This document shows, in pieces, positions 49,951 to 58,774 of a stretch of 64,000 bases of DNA (its first letter is position 1; each line of letters opens with the position of its first letter). Both the position numbers and the translations under genes were made by a program. The notes under the pieces were generated by a model. The model was given only the letters and a program-made list of their open reading frames with translations, had not been told where the DNA came from and made no database searches. Origin of the DNA: Streptomyces sp. SKN60 (GTDB lineage Bacteria > Actinomycetota > Actinomycetes > Streptomycetales > Streptomycetaceae); the NCBI RefSeq assembly GCF_026236535.1, contig NZ_JAHTMW010000015.1:62001-126000 (forward strand), in the 5' to 3' direction.

Positions 49951-50646
49951 GTTCTTCAGGGCCTCGCGCACCGACAGCGGCGAGAGCCGCGAGCCGTTCT
50001 GCGCGACGAACGCCCGCACCTCGCCCGGCGCCGTCTTGGCGTACTCGCGCAGCGCCCAGCCGATCGCCTTGCGGATGAAGAAGTCGGGGTGGCCGGAGCG
50101 GAGCAGGCAGTAGGAGAAGAGCCGGTCGGCGTCGGTGTCCGCCTTGTGGCGGAGCTGGTGGAGGAGGGCGGTGCGGGCCACCCACAGGTCCTCGTCGGCG
50201 ATCCACTCGTCCATCGTCCCGGCCAGCTCCGGGTCGGCGGCGACCAGGCCGCCGACCACGTGCGCGGCGAGGTGGTCGACGGTGTCCCACCAGGAGACGG
50301 TGGTGACGAGCGTGCGGGCCACCGGCAGGAAGCCGGAGGAGCAGCGCTTGACGTGGCGGCGCAGGTAGTCGACGGCGAAGTAGTGGTACTCGCGCTCGGG
50401 CAGCGCGAAGCAGCGCAGCGCCACGGCGGAGCAGTCGGACTCGGCGGGGGCGGGCAGGCCGGCCAGGACGGTGCGGGACAGGGCCCGCCGCTCGGGGGTG
50501 CCCACGCCGAGGAAGGGCGCGACGCCCTTCATGTACGCGATCATCTCCTGCGCCCGGAAGGGGTCGCCGGCCGCGGGATACACCTCGGTGAGGCGGGTGA
50601 GCACCGTGTCGGCGAGGGTGCTCTCGGGGACGGCGGTCGTGGTCAC
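49945..50646 (-). CDS. DNA alkylation repair protein (AlkD-like, HEAT repeats)
   Basis: 233 aa from GTG 50646. HEAT-like helical repeats; AlkD features include PFRAQEMIAYMKGVAPFLGVGTPERR at the N-terminus, YFAVDYLRRH, VSWWDTVDHLAAHVVGGLVA (Trp/Asp lining the DNA groove), DEWIADEDLWVARTALLHQ and HPDFFIRKAIGWALREYAK. Removes alkylated bases such as 3-methyladenine or 7-methylguanine without base flipping. It is not adjacent to an ada gene. The stop is inside the heptamer array. Confidence 0.87.
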   Translation of the reverse strand: MTTTAVPESTLADTVLTRLTEVYPAAGDPFRAQEMIAYMKGVAPFLGVGTPERRALSRTVLAGLPAPAESDCSAVALRCFALPEREYHYFAVDYLRRHVKRCSSGFLPVARTLVTTVSWWDTVDHLAAHVVGGLVAADPELAGTMDEWIADEDLWVARTALLHQLRHKADTDADRLFSYCLLRSGHPDFFIRKAIGWALREYAKTAPGEVRAFVAQNGSRLSPLSVREALKNL

Positions 50647-50722
50647 CGTTTCACTCTAGAAGCCGTGGACTCCGAAAGCCCTGGCGGCGGCGCTCGGACG
50701 GCGATCACGGGCCGGTGTCGGT

Positions 50723-50728
50723 TACGCT
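50723..50728 (+). promoter_or_regulatory. Candidate -10 of leaderless TVP38-like gene
   Basis: TACGCT ends 6 bp before ATG 50735; no ribosome site is present. One of about nine such arrangements in the window (see findings). Confidence 0.4.
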
Positions 50729-50734
50729 CCCCGA

Positions 50735-51454
50735 ATGCTGCTCTCGCCCAAGGCCCGGCTGGCGTATCTCGCCCTGATCCTGCTCTCCGCGGGCGTGTCG
50801 GTGCTGCTGTTCGAACCGCAGCGGCTGCTGTCCGCGGGCTGGCCGCCGCAGCTGAGCGGCGCGGGCGCCGTGCTGGTCTTCGGGCTCGCGTACGGGGTGT
50901 GCACGGCGGCCCTGGTGCCGCGGCCGATCCTGAATCTGGCGGCGGGGGCGCTGTTCGGCACCCAGGCGGGCTTCGCGGCGGCGCTCGGCGGCACGGTCCT
51001 GGGCGCGGGTCTGTCGTTCGCGCTGGGCCGGGCGCTCGGCCAGGAGGCGCTGCGCCCCTATGTACGGGGCCGGTGGCTGAAGGCGGCGGACGGCCAGCTG
51101 AGCCGGCACGGGTTCCGGTCGATGCTGGCGATCCGCCTCTTCCCCGGGATGCCGTTCGTGGTGGCGAACTACGCGGCCGCCGTCTCCCGGATGCGGTGCC
51201 TGCCGTTCCTTCTCGCGACCGCGCTCGGCTCCGTACCGAACACGGTGGCGTATGTGATCGCGGGCAGCGAGGCGACGTCCCCGACCTCCCCCGCCTTCCT
51301 GATCTCGACGGGCTTCATCGTCCTGTCGGCGGCGGTCGCCGCGGTGGTGGGCTGGCGCAAGCGGCACCATCTCCGGGCGGCGGCCTCGGGCGGGGGCGCG
51401 GCAGCCCCGGCCGACCCGGCTCCGCAGGAGGAGCGGGAGCCGGTGTCGGCCTGA
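50735..51454 (+). CDS. TVP38/TMEM64-family (VTT domain) membrane protein
   Basis: 239 aa. Membrane helices at the N-terminus (ARLAYLALILLSAGVSVLLF), the VTT core (VPRPILNLAAGALFGTQAGFAAALGGTVLGAGLSFALGRALGQ) and FRSMLAIRLFPGMPFVVANYAAAVSRMRCLPFLLATALGSVPNTVAYVIAG (FxRLxPxxP-type motif). Related to DedA lipid scramblases/flippases. Second VTT-fold gene of the window. The C-terminal tail is charged and cytosolic. Convergent with the thiolase, 17 bp apart. Confidence 0.85.
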   Translation: MLLSPKARLAYLALILLSAGVSVLLFEPQRLLSAGWPPQLSGAGAVLVFGLAYGVCTAALVPRPILNLAAGALFGTQAGFAAALGGTVLGAGLSFALGRALGQEALRPYVRGRWLKAADGQLSRHGFRSMLAIRLFPGMPFVVANYAAAVSRMRCLPFLLATALGSVPNTVAYVIAGSEATSPTSPAFLISTGFIVLSAAVAAVVGWRKRHHLRAAASGGGAAAPADPAPQEEREPVSA

Positions 51455-51471
51455 GCCTCAGCCGCTCGGGG

Positions 51472-52641
51472 TTACAGCGCCTCGACGATCATCGCGTTCG
51501 CCAGGCCGCCCGCCTCGCACATCGCCTGCAGGCCGTAACGGCCGCCGCGCGCCCGCAGGGCGTGCACCAGGGTGGTGGTGAGCCGGGTGCCGCTGGCGCC
51601 GAGCGGGTGACCGAGGGCGATGGCGCCGCCGTGCACGTTGACCTTGGCCGGGTCGGCGCCGGTCTCCTGCTGCCAGGCGAGCACGACGCTCGCGAAGGCC
51701 TCGTTGATCTCGAAGAGGTCGATGTCCGCGAGGTCGAGGCCGGCGCGGCGCAGCACCTTCTCGGTGGCGGGGATGACGCCGGTGAGCATGAGCAGCGGGT
51801 CGGAGCCGGTGACGGCGAAGGAGTGCAGCCGGGCGAGCGGGCGCAGGCCGAGGGCGCGGGCGGTCTCGGCGGCCATGACGAGGACGGCGGAGGCGCCGTC
51901 GTTGACCGGGCTGCTGTTGCCGGCGGTGACGGACCAGTCGATCTGCGGGAAGCGCTCGGCGAAGCCGGGGTCCTCGAAGGAGGGCCGGAGTCCGGCGAGG
52001 ATCTCGGGGGTGGTGGCGGGCCGCACGGACTCGTCGCGGCGCACGTCCCCGTACGGCACGACCTGATCGTCGAAGAGTCCGTCGGCCCAGCTGCGCGCGG
52101 CCTTGGTGTGCGAGGCGGAGGCGAACTCGTCCATGGCGGCGCGGCTCAGCGACCACTTGGCGGCGATGAGCTCGGCGCTGATGCCCTGCGGGACCAGGCC
52201 GTCGGGGTAGCGGGCGGCGACTCCGGGGCCGAAGGGGTCGGCGCCGGGCGGCACGTTGGACCACATCGGGACGCGGCTCATCGACTCGACGCCGCAGGCC
52301 ACGGCGATGTCGTACGCGCCGGACATGACTCCCTGGGCGGCGAAGTGCACGGCCTGCTGGGAGGAGCCGCACTGCCGGTCGACGGTGGTGGCGGGCACGG
52401 TCTCGGGGAGGCCGGCGCCCAGCCAGGCGTACCGGGTGGTGTTCATGGCCTGCTCGCCGACCTGGTCGACGGTGCCGCCGATGACGTCGTCGACGCGGGC
52501 GGGGTCGATCCCGGCCCGGTCGATCAGGGCGCGCAGGGTGTGGGAGAGGAGGGCGACGGGGTGGACGTCGGCGAGGGATCCGCCGGGCTTGCCCTTCCCG
52601 ATGGGCGTTCGGACTGCTTCGACGATGACGGCGTCGCGCAT
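51472..52641 (-). CDS. Acetyl-CoA acetyltransferase / steroid-type 3-ketoacyl-CoA thiolase
   Basis: 389 aa. Catalytic residues all present: Cys in VDRQCGSSQQA (~90), His in VHGGAIALGHPLGASG (~346) and Cys in QAMCEAGGLANAMI (~376). NTTRYAWLGAGLPETVPATTVDRQC and SRVPMWSNVPPGADPFGPG resemble the FadA5/FadA6 cholesterol-side-chain thiolases of actinobacteria; substrate length cannot be fixed. ATG 52641. It is divergent from an HxlR regulator with a shared operator region. Confidence 0.88.
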   Translation of the reverse strand: MRDAVIVEAVRTPIGKGKPGGSLADVHPVALLSHTLRALIDRAGIDPARVDDVIGGTVDQVGEQAMNTTRYAWLGAGLPETVPATTVDRQCGSSQQAVHFAAQGVMSGAYDIAVACGVESMSRVPMWSNVPPGADPFGPGVAARYPDGLVPQGISAELIAAKWSLSRAAMDEFASASHTKAARSWADGLFDDQVVPYGDVRRDESVRPATTPEILAGLRPSFEDPGFAERFPQIDWSVTAGNSSPVNDGASAVLVMAAETARALGLRPLARLHSFAVTGSDPLLMLTGVIPATEKVLRRAGLDLADIDLFEINEAFASVVLAWQQETGADPAKVNVHGGAIALGHPLGASGTRLTTTLVHALRARGGRYGLQAMCEAGGLANAMIVEAL

Positions 52642-52663
52642 GACACGGCTCCTGGGGTGCAGG

Positions 52664-52714
52664 GTTGGATAACTGGACCAACACTCGTCGGTAACATAAC
52701 CCAGTGAGTTGGAT
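52664..52714. promoter_or_regulatory. GTTGGAT repeats between thiolase and HxlR genes
   Basis: GTTGG (52664-52668), CCAAC (52678-52682) form an inverted repeat with a 9-bp spacer; GTTGGAT recurs at 52708-52714. The distal copy is within the spacer of the thiolase promoter. Likely HxlR operator. Confidence 0.55.
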
Positions 52715-52720
52715 TTTCAA
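52693..52720 (-). promoter_or_regulatory. Thiolase promoter
   Basis: On the minus strand TTGAAA (52720-52715), 16 bp, TATGTT (52698-52693); good vegetative consensus. The transcript would start about 45 nt upstream of ATG 52641. Confidence 0.65.
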
Positions 52721-52755
52721 ACCCTCCCACCCCTCGCTGCCTTAGGCTTGGGCCC

Positions 52756-53217
52756 ATGAAGGCCGCTCCCCGCCCCTGCTCCATCGCCGACACGCTCGCG
52801 CTGGTCGGCGAGAAGTACTCGTTCCTCGTGCTGCGCGAGATCTCCCTCGGCGTCCGCCGCTTCGACCGCATCGCCCGCAACACCGGCGCCCCGCGCGACA
52901 TCCTCACCGCCCGCCTCAAGCGCCTCGTCGAGGCCGGGGTCCTGGAGAAGGTGGCGTACAGCGAGCGGCCGAAGCGCTACGAGTACCGGGCCACGCCGTC
53001 CGGCGAGGAACTGGCGCCGGTGCTGCTGACCCTGATGGCCTGGGGCGACCGCCACCTCAACCCGGACGCCCGGCCGGTGCTCCTGGAGCACAGCTGCGGC
53101 GAGGTCCTCGACCCCCGGGTGGTGTGCGGGCACTGCGGCGCGGCGCCGGACCCCACCACCCTCAAGCACCACATGCAGGCCCCGGGCTGGACCACGGCGG
53201 GCCCGGTGGAGGGCTGA
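52756..53217 (+). CDS. HxlR-family regulator with C-terminal Cys cluster
   Basis: 153 aa. Winged HTH: CSIADTLALVGEKYSFLVLREISLGVRRFDRIARNTGAPRDILTARLKRLVEAGVLEKVAYSERPKRYEYRAT (HxlR core). The C-terminus adds EHSCGEVLDPRVVCGHCG, a Cys-x2-Cys group with an additional Cys, which may bind zinc or sense thiols/quinones. TAGGCT ends 7 bp before the ATG (leaderless type). It probably regulates the divergent thiolase and itself. Confidence 0.87.
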   Translation: MKAAPRPCSIADTLALVGEKYSFLVLREISLGVRRFDRIARNTGAPRDILTARLKRLVEAGVLEKVAYSERPKRYEYRATPSGEELAPVLLTLMAWGDRHLNPDARPVLLEHSCGEVLDPRVVCGHCGAAPDPTTLKHHMQAPGWTTAGPVEG

Positions 53218-53318
53218 CCCGGGGGGCTCAGGCCCCGTGGCGGGCGCGTCATCTCGGGACGGTACGCTGCGCACCGACCTTATGACCGCACAAGCACATT
53301 CGGGACGGCCCTGGCCCC

Positions 53319-54194
53319 ATGAGTTGGTTCGAATCGTTCATCCTCGGGCTCGTCCAGGGGCTCACGGAGTTCCTTCCCATCTCCTCCAGCGCGCACCTGC
53401 GGCTCACCGCCGCCTTCGCCGGCTGGGAGGACCCGGGCGCCGCGTTCACGGCCATCACCCAGATCGGCACCGAGACCGCGGTCATCATCTACTTCCGCAA
53501 GGACATCGGGCGGATCATCTCGGCCTGGTTCCGCTCGCTCTTCGACAAGGCGATGCGCTCCGACCACGACGCCCAGATGGGCTGGCTGGTCATCGTCGGC
53601 TCGATCCCGATCGGCGTCTTCGGCATCACGCTCAAGGACCAGATCGAGGGCCCGTTCCGTGATCTGCGGCTCACCGCCGCCACGCTGATCGTCATGGGCA
53701 TCGTGCTCGGCGTCGCCGACCGGCTCGCGGCCCGCGACGAGCTGGGCGGCCGGCACCGGGCCGCGCGCGAGCGCAAGACGCTGGCAGAGCTCGGCATCAA
53801 GGACGGCCTGATCTACGGCGTCTGCCAGGCGATGGCCCTGATCCCGGGCGTCTCCCGGTCCGGCGCCACCATCTCCGGCGGTCTGCTCATGGGCTACACC
53901 CGTGAGGCCGCCGCCCGCTACTCCTTCCTGCTCGCCATCCCCGCGGTGGTCGCCTCCGGCGGCCTGGAGCTCAAGGACGCGGCCGAGGGCGGCCACGTCT
54001 CCTGGGGCCCGACGATCTTCGCCACGATCATCGCGTTCGTGGTGGGCTACGTGGTGATCGCGTGGTTCATGAAGTTCATCTCCACGAAGTCCTTCATGCC
54101 ATTCGTGATCTACCGGATCCTGCTCGGCATCGTGCTCCTCGTGCTGGTCGCCACCGGTGTGCTCAGCCCGCACGCCGGTGAGTCCGCGGGCTGA
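53319..54194 (+). CDS. uppP: Undecaprenyl-diphosphatase (BacA type)
   Basis: 291 aa, about eight membrane helices. Catalytic motifs: LVQGLTEFLPISSSAHLRL (Glu and the SSS set) and IPGVSRSGATISGGLLMG (second motif with Arg). Dephosphorylates undecaprenyl pyrophosphate to the lipid carrier for peptidoglycan and wall polymers; overproduction gives bacitracin resistance. ATG 53319. The cytoplasmic loop RDELGGRHRAARERKTLAELGIKDG is normal. A good terminator follows. Confidence 0.93.
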   Translation: MSWFESFILGLVQGLTEFLPISSSAHLRLTAAFAGWEDPGAAFTAITQIGTETAVIIYFRKDIGRIISAWFRSLFDKAMRSDHDAQMGWLVIVGSIPIGVFGITLKDQIEGPFRDLRLTAATLIVMGIVLGVADRLAARDELGGRHRAARERKTLAELGIKDGLIYGVCQAMALIPGVSRSGATISGGLLMGYTREAAARYSFLLAIPAVVASGGLELKDAAEGGHVSWGPTIFATIIAFVVGYVVIAWFMKFISTKSFMPFVIYRILLGIVLLVLVATGVLSPHAGESAG

Positions 54195-54219
54195 CCGCAC
54201 CGGAACCGCCGGCACCGAC

Positions 54220-54259
54220 GCCGAGGGCCCGTACAGCTGAAGCCGTACGGGCCCTTGGC
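54220..54259 (+). terminator. uppP terminator hairpin
   Basis: A 15-bp stem (54220-54234 with 54245-54259), one mismatch, 10-nt loop, 26 bp past the uppP stop. Confidence 0.85.
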
Positions 54260-54289
54260 GTCTCGCGTCCGCTGCCCGACACTGAGCCG

Positions 54290-54727
54290 ATGACGCAGCG
54301 CGTGGATCTCGCCGGCGTGATGGACCGGCTCGCCCTCGACGACCTGGTCACCGGCTACGCCGTGGCCGTGGACGACTCCGACTGGACCGCGTACCGGGCG
54401 CTGTTCGCCCCGGGCGGCCGCGCCGACTACCGGGGCTCGGGCGGGATGGAGGGGCCGGCCGCGGAGGTCGCCGAGTGGCTGGCCGGGACGATGCGGCTCT
54501 TTCCCGTACGACAGCACCTCATCGTCAACCGCCGGTTCCGGGTGGCGGACGGAGGGGGCTTTCCGGGTGACACGGCCAGCGTGCGCGCCGACTACGTGAA
54601 CCCGATGCGCTTCGAGTCGGGCGAGGATTTCGTGTGCGGCGGGCGGTACGCCTTCACCGCGCTCCGCACGGACGCCGGCTGGCGGCTGCGCGGCGTGGTG
54701 GTCGAGGAGAGGTGGCGCCGTATGTGA
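54290..54727 (+). CDS. SnoaL-like polyketide-cyclase-fold protein
   Basis: 145 aa NTF2-fold protein: LDDLVTGYAVAVDDSDWTAYRALFAPGGRADYRG, EGPAAEVAEWLAGTMRLFPVRQHLIVNRRFRV and a C-terminal YAFTALRTDAGWRLRGVVVEERWRRM. Contains the Asp/His-type pocket residues of SnoaL_4 isomerase/hydrolase relatives. ATG 54290. No polyketide genes surround it, so a different substrate is likely. Confidence 0.8.
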   Translation: MTQRVDLAGVMDRLALDDLVTGYAVAVDDSDWTAYRALFAPGGRADYRGSGGMEGPAAEVAEWLAGTMRLFPVRQHLIVNRRFRVADGGGFPGDTASVRADYVNPMRFESGEDFVCGGRYAFTALRTDAGWRLRGVVVEERWRRM

Positions 54728-54779
54728 GGCCCGCCGGGACCGGCGCGCGCACACTGGAGGCGACACCTGGAGGCAGGGC

Positions 54780-56561
54780 ATGCGGATCCCGTTCGCGCAC
54801 CGGCCGGAGGCGGCCGGGACGGCGCCCGGAGCGGGCACGGGCACCGGGCCGGACGCGGGGACCGGCCCGGGTACGGACACGGGGCCGGACACCGCGCCCG
54901 GCCCGGGTACGGACACGAGGCTCGGCCCGGGTACGGGCACCGGGACCGCTCCGGCTGCTCCTCCCGGCGCCGGGGCCCCGCCGGGCGGCCGGCTCCACGG
55001 GCTCGGGCGGTCCGGGCTCGCGTTCCTCCTCGGGGCGCTGCCCGCCCTCGCCTTCCCCGAGCCCGGCCTGTGGTGGTGGGCGTATCTGGCGCTCGTCCCC
55101 TGGCTGCTGCTGATCCGCACGGCGCCCGACCAGCGCCGGGCCGGTCTGGACGGCTGGTGCGGCGGGATCGGGTTCATGGTGGCCGTGCACCACTGGCTGC
55201 TGCCCAGCCTGCATGTCTTCCTGCTGGTGATCGCCGCACTGCTCGGACTCCTGTGGCTGCCCTGGGGGCGGCTGGTACGGGCGATGCTGGGCGGGACGTC
55301 GTCGCCGCGCCGGGCGGCGGCCGCGCTGCTTGTCGTACCTTCCGGCTGGTTGCTCGTCGAGCTGGTCCGCTCCTGGCAGGGCCTCGGCGGGCCCTGGGGG
55401 CTGCTCGGGGCGAGCCAGTGGCAGGTGCCGGCCGGGCTGCGGCTCGCCTCGGTCGGCGGGGTGTGGCTGGTGACGCTGCTCGTGGTGGCCGTGAACACGG
55501 CCGTCGCCCTGTTCCTCGCCGTACCGCCGCTGCGCCGTACCGCCGTGGCCGGGCTGCTGTGCTGCGCCCTCCTCGTGGGCCTGGCGTGGTGGGCCGGCGC
55601 GCCCTCGCGCGGCGCGGGCACGGTGCGGATCGCGGTGGTGCAGCCCGGACTGATCCCGCCGCCGGGCCAGCGCTTCGACCGGAGCGAGGAGCTGACCAGG
55701 ACGCTGGCCGGGCAGCGCCTCGACCTGGTGGTGTGGGGCGAGAGCAGCGTCGGCACCGACCTGTCGGCCCGGCCGGACCTCACGGCGCGACTGACCACGC
55801 TCGCCCGGGCCGTGGACGCGCCGATCCTGGTGAACGTGGACGCGCGCCGCTCGGACCGGCCGGGGATCTTCAAGAGCGCGATCCTGATCGACCGGGACGG
55901 GCCGACGGGCGAGCGGTACGACAAGATGCGGCTCGTGCCGTTCGGCGAGTACATCCCGGCCCGGCCGGTGCTCGGCTGGGCGACCTCGGTGGGCAAGGCG
56001 GCCGGCGAGGACCGGCACCGCGGCACGGCGCCGGTGGTGATGACGCTGCCGGCGGCGGCCGGGCCCGGGCCTGCGGGGCTGCGGATCGGGCCGCTGATCT
56101 GCTTCGAGACCGCCTTCCCCGACATGAGCCGGCGGCTCGCCCGGGACGGCGCGGACGTGCTGGTCGCCCAGTCCTCGACCTCGACCTTCCAGCACTCCTG
56201 GGCGCCCGCGCAGCACGCCTCGCTGGGCGCGCTGCGGGCGGCGGAGACGGGCCGCCCCGTGGTGCACGCGACGCTGACCGGGATCAGCGCCGCGTACGGT
56301 CCCGACGGGCGGCGGATCGGGCCCGAGCTCGGCATGGCCAGCAGTACGTCGGCCGTCTACGCGCTGCCGCTCGGCGGGGGTCCGACGCTGTACGAGCGGA
56401 CGGGCGACTGGGCGGTGTACGGGGCGTTCGCCGTGATCGTCCTGGCCTGCCTCGGCGGGCGGCCGTGGCGCCGGGCGCCGGTGCTCAGGAGGCCTGGGCG
56501 AGCACCTGGCGCACCACGTACTCGCACAGCTCGTGGGTCCGCAGGGCGTCCCGGGCGCTGA
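54780..56561 (+). CDS. lnt: Apolipoprotein N-acyltransferase with Gly/Thr/Pro-rich N-terminus
   Basis: 593 aa. N-acylates the diacylglyceryl-Cys of lipoproteins on the membrane outer face. Residues 1-70 are a low-complexity GTGPDAGTGPGTDTGPD-type segment encoded by imperfect 18-bp DNA repeats. Six membrane helices follow, then a nitrilase domain with Glu (VVWGESS, ~319), Lys (YDKMRLVPFGEY, ~381) and Cys (ICFETAFPD, ~441). Streptomycetes have two Lnt genes; this one lacks an adjacent mannosyltransferase. The last 77 bp overlap the convergent Gfo/Idh gene. Window lipoproteins (42555, 60205, 63668) are possible substrates. Confidence 0.92.
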   Translation: MRIPFAHRPEAAGTAPGAGTGTGPDAGTGPGTDTGPDTAPGPGTDTRLGPGTGTGTAPAAPPGAGAPPGGRLHGLGRSGLAFLLGALPALAFPEPGLWWWAYLALVPWLLLIRTAPDQRRAGLDGWCGGIGFMVAVHHWLLPSLHVFLLVIAALLGLLWLPWGRLVRAMLGGTSSPRRAAAALLVVPSGWLLVELVRSWQGLGGPWGLLGASQWQVPAGLRLASVGGVWLVTLLVVAVNTAVALFLAVPPLRRTAVAGLLCCALLVGLAWWAGAPSRGAGTVRIAVVQPGLIPPPGQRFDRSEELTRTLAGQRLDLVVWGESSVGTDLSARPDLTARLTTLARAVDAPILVNVDARRSDRPGIFKSAILIDRDGPTGERYDKMRLVPFGEYIPARPVLGWATSVGKAAGEDRHRGTAPVVMTLPAAAGPGPAGLRIGPLICFETAFPDMSRRLARDGADVLVAQSSTSTFQHSWAPAQHASLGALRAAETGRPVVHATLTGISAAYGPDGRRIGPELGMASSTSAVYALPLGGGPTLYERTGDWAVYGAFAVIVLACLGGRPWRRAPVLRRPGRAPGAPRTRTARGSAGRPGR

Positions 56562-57390
56562 GCGTCCGGCCCGCGCGCACGGCGTCGAGGAAGCCGGTCA
56601 CGGACTGCTCGATGCCGCGCTGGCGGGCCACCGGCACCCAGTCGCCGCGCCGGCGCACGCTGGGCTGGCCCTTGTGGTCGACGACCTCGGCGAGGTTGAG
56701 GACCTGGCGCTTGGTGTCCTGTCCGGAGACCTCCAGGATCTCCTCGGTGGAGCCGTTGAGGCGGTTCATCATGCCGATGGCGGTGAAGCCGTCGCCGGAG
56801 AGCTGGAGCACCACGTGGTGCAGCAGTCCGTCGCGGACCCGGGCGCGCACATCGGTGTGCTCGACCTCGCCGGGGACGAGGAAGCGCAGGGTGTCGACGA
56901 CGTGGATGAAGTCGTCGAGGACGAAGGTGCGCGGGTCCTCGGGCAGTCCGATGCGGTTCTTCTGCATGAGGATCAGTTCGCGCGGGTGGTCCGCGCACTG
57001 GGCGTAGGCGGGGGCGAGGCGGCGGTTGAAGCCGACGGCGAGGCCGACTCCGCGCTTCTCGGCGAGGGCGACCAGGGCCTCGGAGTCGGCGTACTCGTAG
57101 GCGAGCGGCTTGTCGACGTAGGTGGGCACGCCGGCCTCCAGGAGCCGGGTGACGATCTCGGCGTGGGCGGAGGTGGCGGCGTGCACGAAGGCGGCGTCGA
57201 GTCCGGCGGCGAGCAGTGAGTCGAGGTCGGCGTGACGGCGGGCGGCGGGCAGGTGGTAGGTGTCGCCGAGTTCGCCGAGGGTGGTGCGGCTGCGGGTCTG
57301 CAGGTGGAGTTCGACGCCGGGAAGGGCGGTCAGGACGGGCAGGTAGGCCTTGCGCGCGATGTCGCCCAGTCCGATGCAGCCAACCTTCAC
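56485..57390 (-). CDS. Gfo/Idh/MocA-family oxidoreductase
   Basis: 301 aa from GTG 57390. N-terminal NAD(P)-binding Rossmann domain (VGCIGLGDIARKAYLPVLTA; AAFVHAATSAHAEIV) with the family motif VDKPLAYEYADSEAL (Glu/Asp-Lys-Pro). C-terminal substrate domain: IGLPEDPRTFVLDDFIHVVDTLRFL, the His-rich active-site segment. Probably reduces or oxidises a sugar or inositol-like compound. Convergent overlap with lnt. Confidence 0.86.
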   Translation of the reverse strand: MKVGCIGLGDIARKAYLPVLTALPGVELHLQTRSRTTLGELGDTYHLPAARRHADLDSLLAAGLDAAFVHAATSAHAEIVTRLLEAGVPTYVDKPLAYEYADSEALVALAEKRGVGLAVGFNRRLAPAYAQCADHPRELILMQKNRIGLPEDPRTFVLDDFIHVVDTLRFLVPGEVEHTDVRARVRDGLLHHVVLQLSGDGFTAIGMMNRLNGSTEEILEVSGQDTKRQVLNLAEVVDHKGQPSVRRRGDWVPVARQRGIEQSVTGFLDAVRAGRTLSARDALRTHELCEYVVRQVLAQAS

Positions 57391-57462
57391 GGGGGTTCTC
57401 CTTGCCCTTGTCGCCTCGTCGTCGCCGCGCGCGGCGGTCGGGCCTGCGCGGCGCGGGTCAGC

Positions 57463-58719
57463 TTACGCGGGGCGGCTGTGGGTCGGGCTCGCGGCGGGAT
57501 CGCCCGTGGGGCCGGCGGCCGGACTCCCTTCCGGGCGCCCGGTGTTCGGGCGTGCGTCGGTGGGCGGGCGCCAGTCGGCGATGCCGTCGAAGCCGCGCAG
57601 GACGAGGCCGGGGCCGAAGCGGGAGACGGCGGTCACGGCCGCGTCCCGCAGGGCGACGGCGGGCCGGGCGGAGAGCAGCGCGAGCCGTCCGGTGCGGGCG
57701 GCCTTGCGGACGAGCGCGGTGGTACGGGGCAGCCGGTCGGCCGTGTACGCGGCGAGGGCGGCCGGCACCGGCCGCCCGGCGCCGATGTGGTGGGCGAGGA
57801 CGATCGCGTCCTCGATCGCCTGGTTGCCGCCCTGGCCGAGGGTGGGCTGCATGGCGTGGGCGGCGTCGCCGAGGAGCGCGGTGCGCCCGTGGTGGAAGGC
57901 GGGCAGCGGGTCGATGAGGTGGTGCACGTCGTGGCGCAGGACGGCGCTCTCCTCGGTGGCGGCGAGGATCGCGGGCACGGGGTGGTGCCAGCTGCCGAAC
58001 AGGCGCTCAAGGGCGGCCTTCTCGCCGTCCGGCGCGTGCGCTCCCTCGGGCGCGGCGGCCATGGCGTAGGCGTAGACGCGGCCGTCCTTGAGCGGCTGGC
58101 TGCCCCAGAGGCGGCCGGGTCCCCAGGTCTCGTGCGGGGCGAAGGGGCGTTCGGGGGCGGGGATGACGGTGCGCCAGGTGGTGTAGCCGGAGTAGCGGGG
58201 GCCGGGGTGGGCGGGGAAGAGGGCGGCGCGGGTGGCGGAGCGGATGCCGTCGGCGGCGACGACGAGTTCGGCGTCGATCTCGCCGTCGGGGGTGGTGACG
58301 CGGGCCGGCTGGGAGGCGTCGCCGGGGTGGGCGAGGGCGGCGGGGGTGGCGGTGCGGACGGTGCCGTCGGGCAGGGCGGCGGTGAGCAGTCCGACCAGGG
58401 TGGCGCGGTGCAGCAGGACGAGCGGGTCGCCGAACCGGGCGGCGGCGGCCCGGGCGTCGGTGCGGGCGAGCCAGCGTCCGTCGGGGCGGCGCATGCCGCC
58501 GTCGCCCTGCCAGGCGGCGAGTGCGCGGACGGGTGTGCCGAGGCCGATGACGTCGAGGGCGCGCAGGGCGTTGGGGGCGAGACCGATGCCGGCGCCGACG
58601 GGCGCGAGGTCGGCGGCGCGTTCGAGGACGGTGACGTCCCAGCCGTGGGCGCGGAGGGCGACGGCGGCGGTGAGACCGCCGATGCCGGCTCCGACGACGA
58701 CGGCGCGGTGCTGTTCCAT
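57463..58719 (-). CDS. FAD-dependent monooxygenase (PHBH fold)
   Basis: 418 aa; ATG 58719 with GAGGGGG 4 bp upstream. FAD-binding motif VVVGAGIGGLTAAVALRAHGWDVTVLERA (GxGxxG), ELVVAADGIRSATR (DG motif), and GRTALLGDAAHAMQPTLGQGGNQAIEDA (GD motif). Resembles class A hydroxylases of aromatic or polyketide substrates. The last 20 residues are a Pro/Ala-rich tail. Two palindromic operators in the divergent gap and a TetR gene on the other side suggest induction by a small aromatic or antibiotic. Confidence 0.88.
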   Translation of the reverse strand: MEQHRAVVVGAGIGGLTAAVALRAHGWDVTVLERAADLAPVGAGIGLAPNALRALDVIGLGTPVRALAAWQGDGGMRRPDGRWLARTDARAAAARFGDPLVLLHRATLVGLLTAALPDGTVRTATPAALAHPGDASQPARVTTPDGEIDAELVVAADGIRSATRAALFPAHPGPRYSGYTTWRTVIPAPERPFAPHETWGPGRLWGSQPLKDGRVYAYAMAAAPEGAHAPDGEKAALERLFGSWHHPVPAILAATEESAVLRHDVHHLIDPLPAFHHGRTALLGDAAHAMQPTLGQGGNQAIEDAIVLAHHIGAGRPVPAALAAYTADRLPRTTALVRKAARTGRLALLSARPAVALRDAAVTAVSRFGPGLVLRGFDGIADWRPPTDARPNTGRPEGSPAAGPTGDPAASPTHSRPA

Positions 58720-58774
58720 GACTCCCCCTCGAAGGGACGGCAGATGAGGACGGCGGACGGCAGAGCACAAGCCC

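Noticed and set aside
54290..54727. SnoaL-like gene as evidence of a polyketide cluster
   Set aside because: No ketosynthase, ACP or other polyketide genes nearby; NTF2-fold proteins are common outside such clusters.
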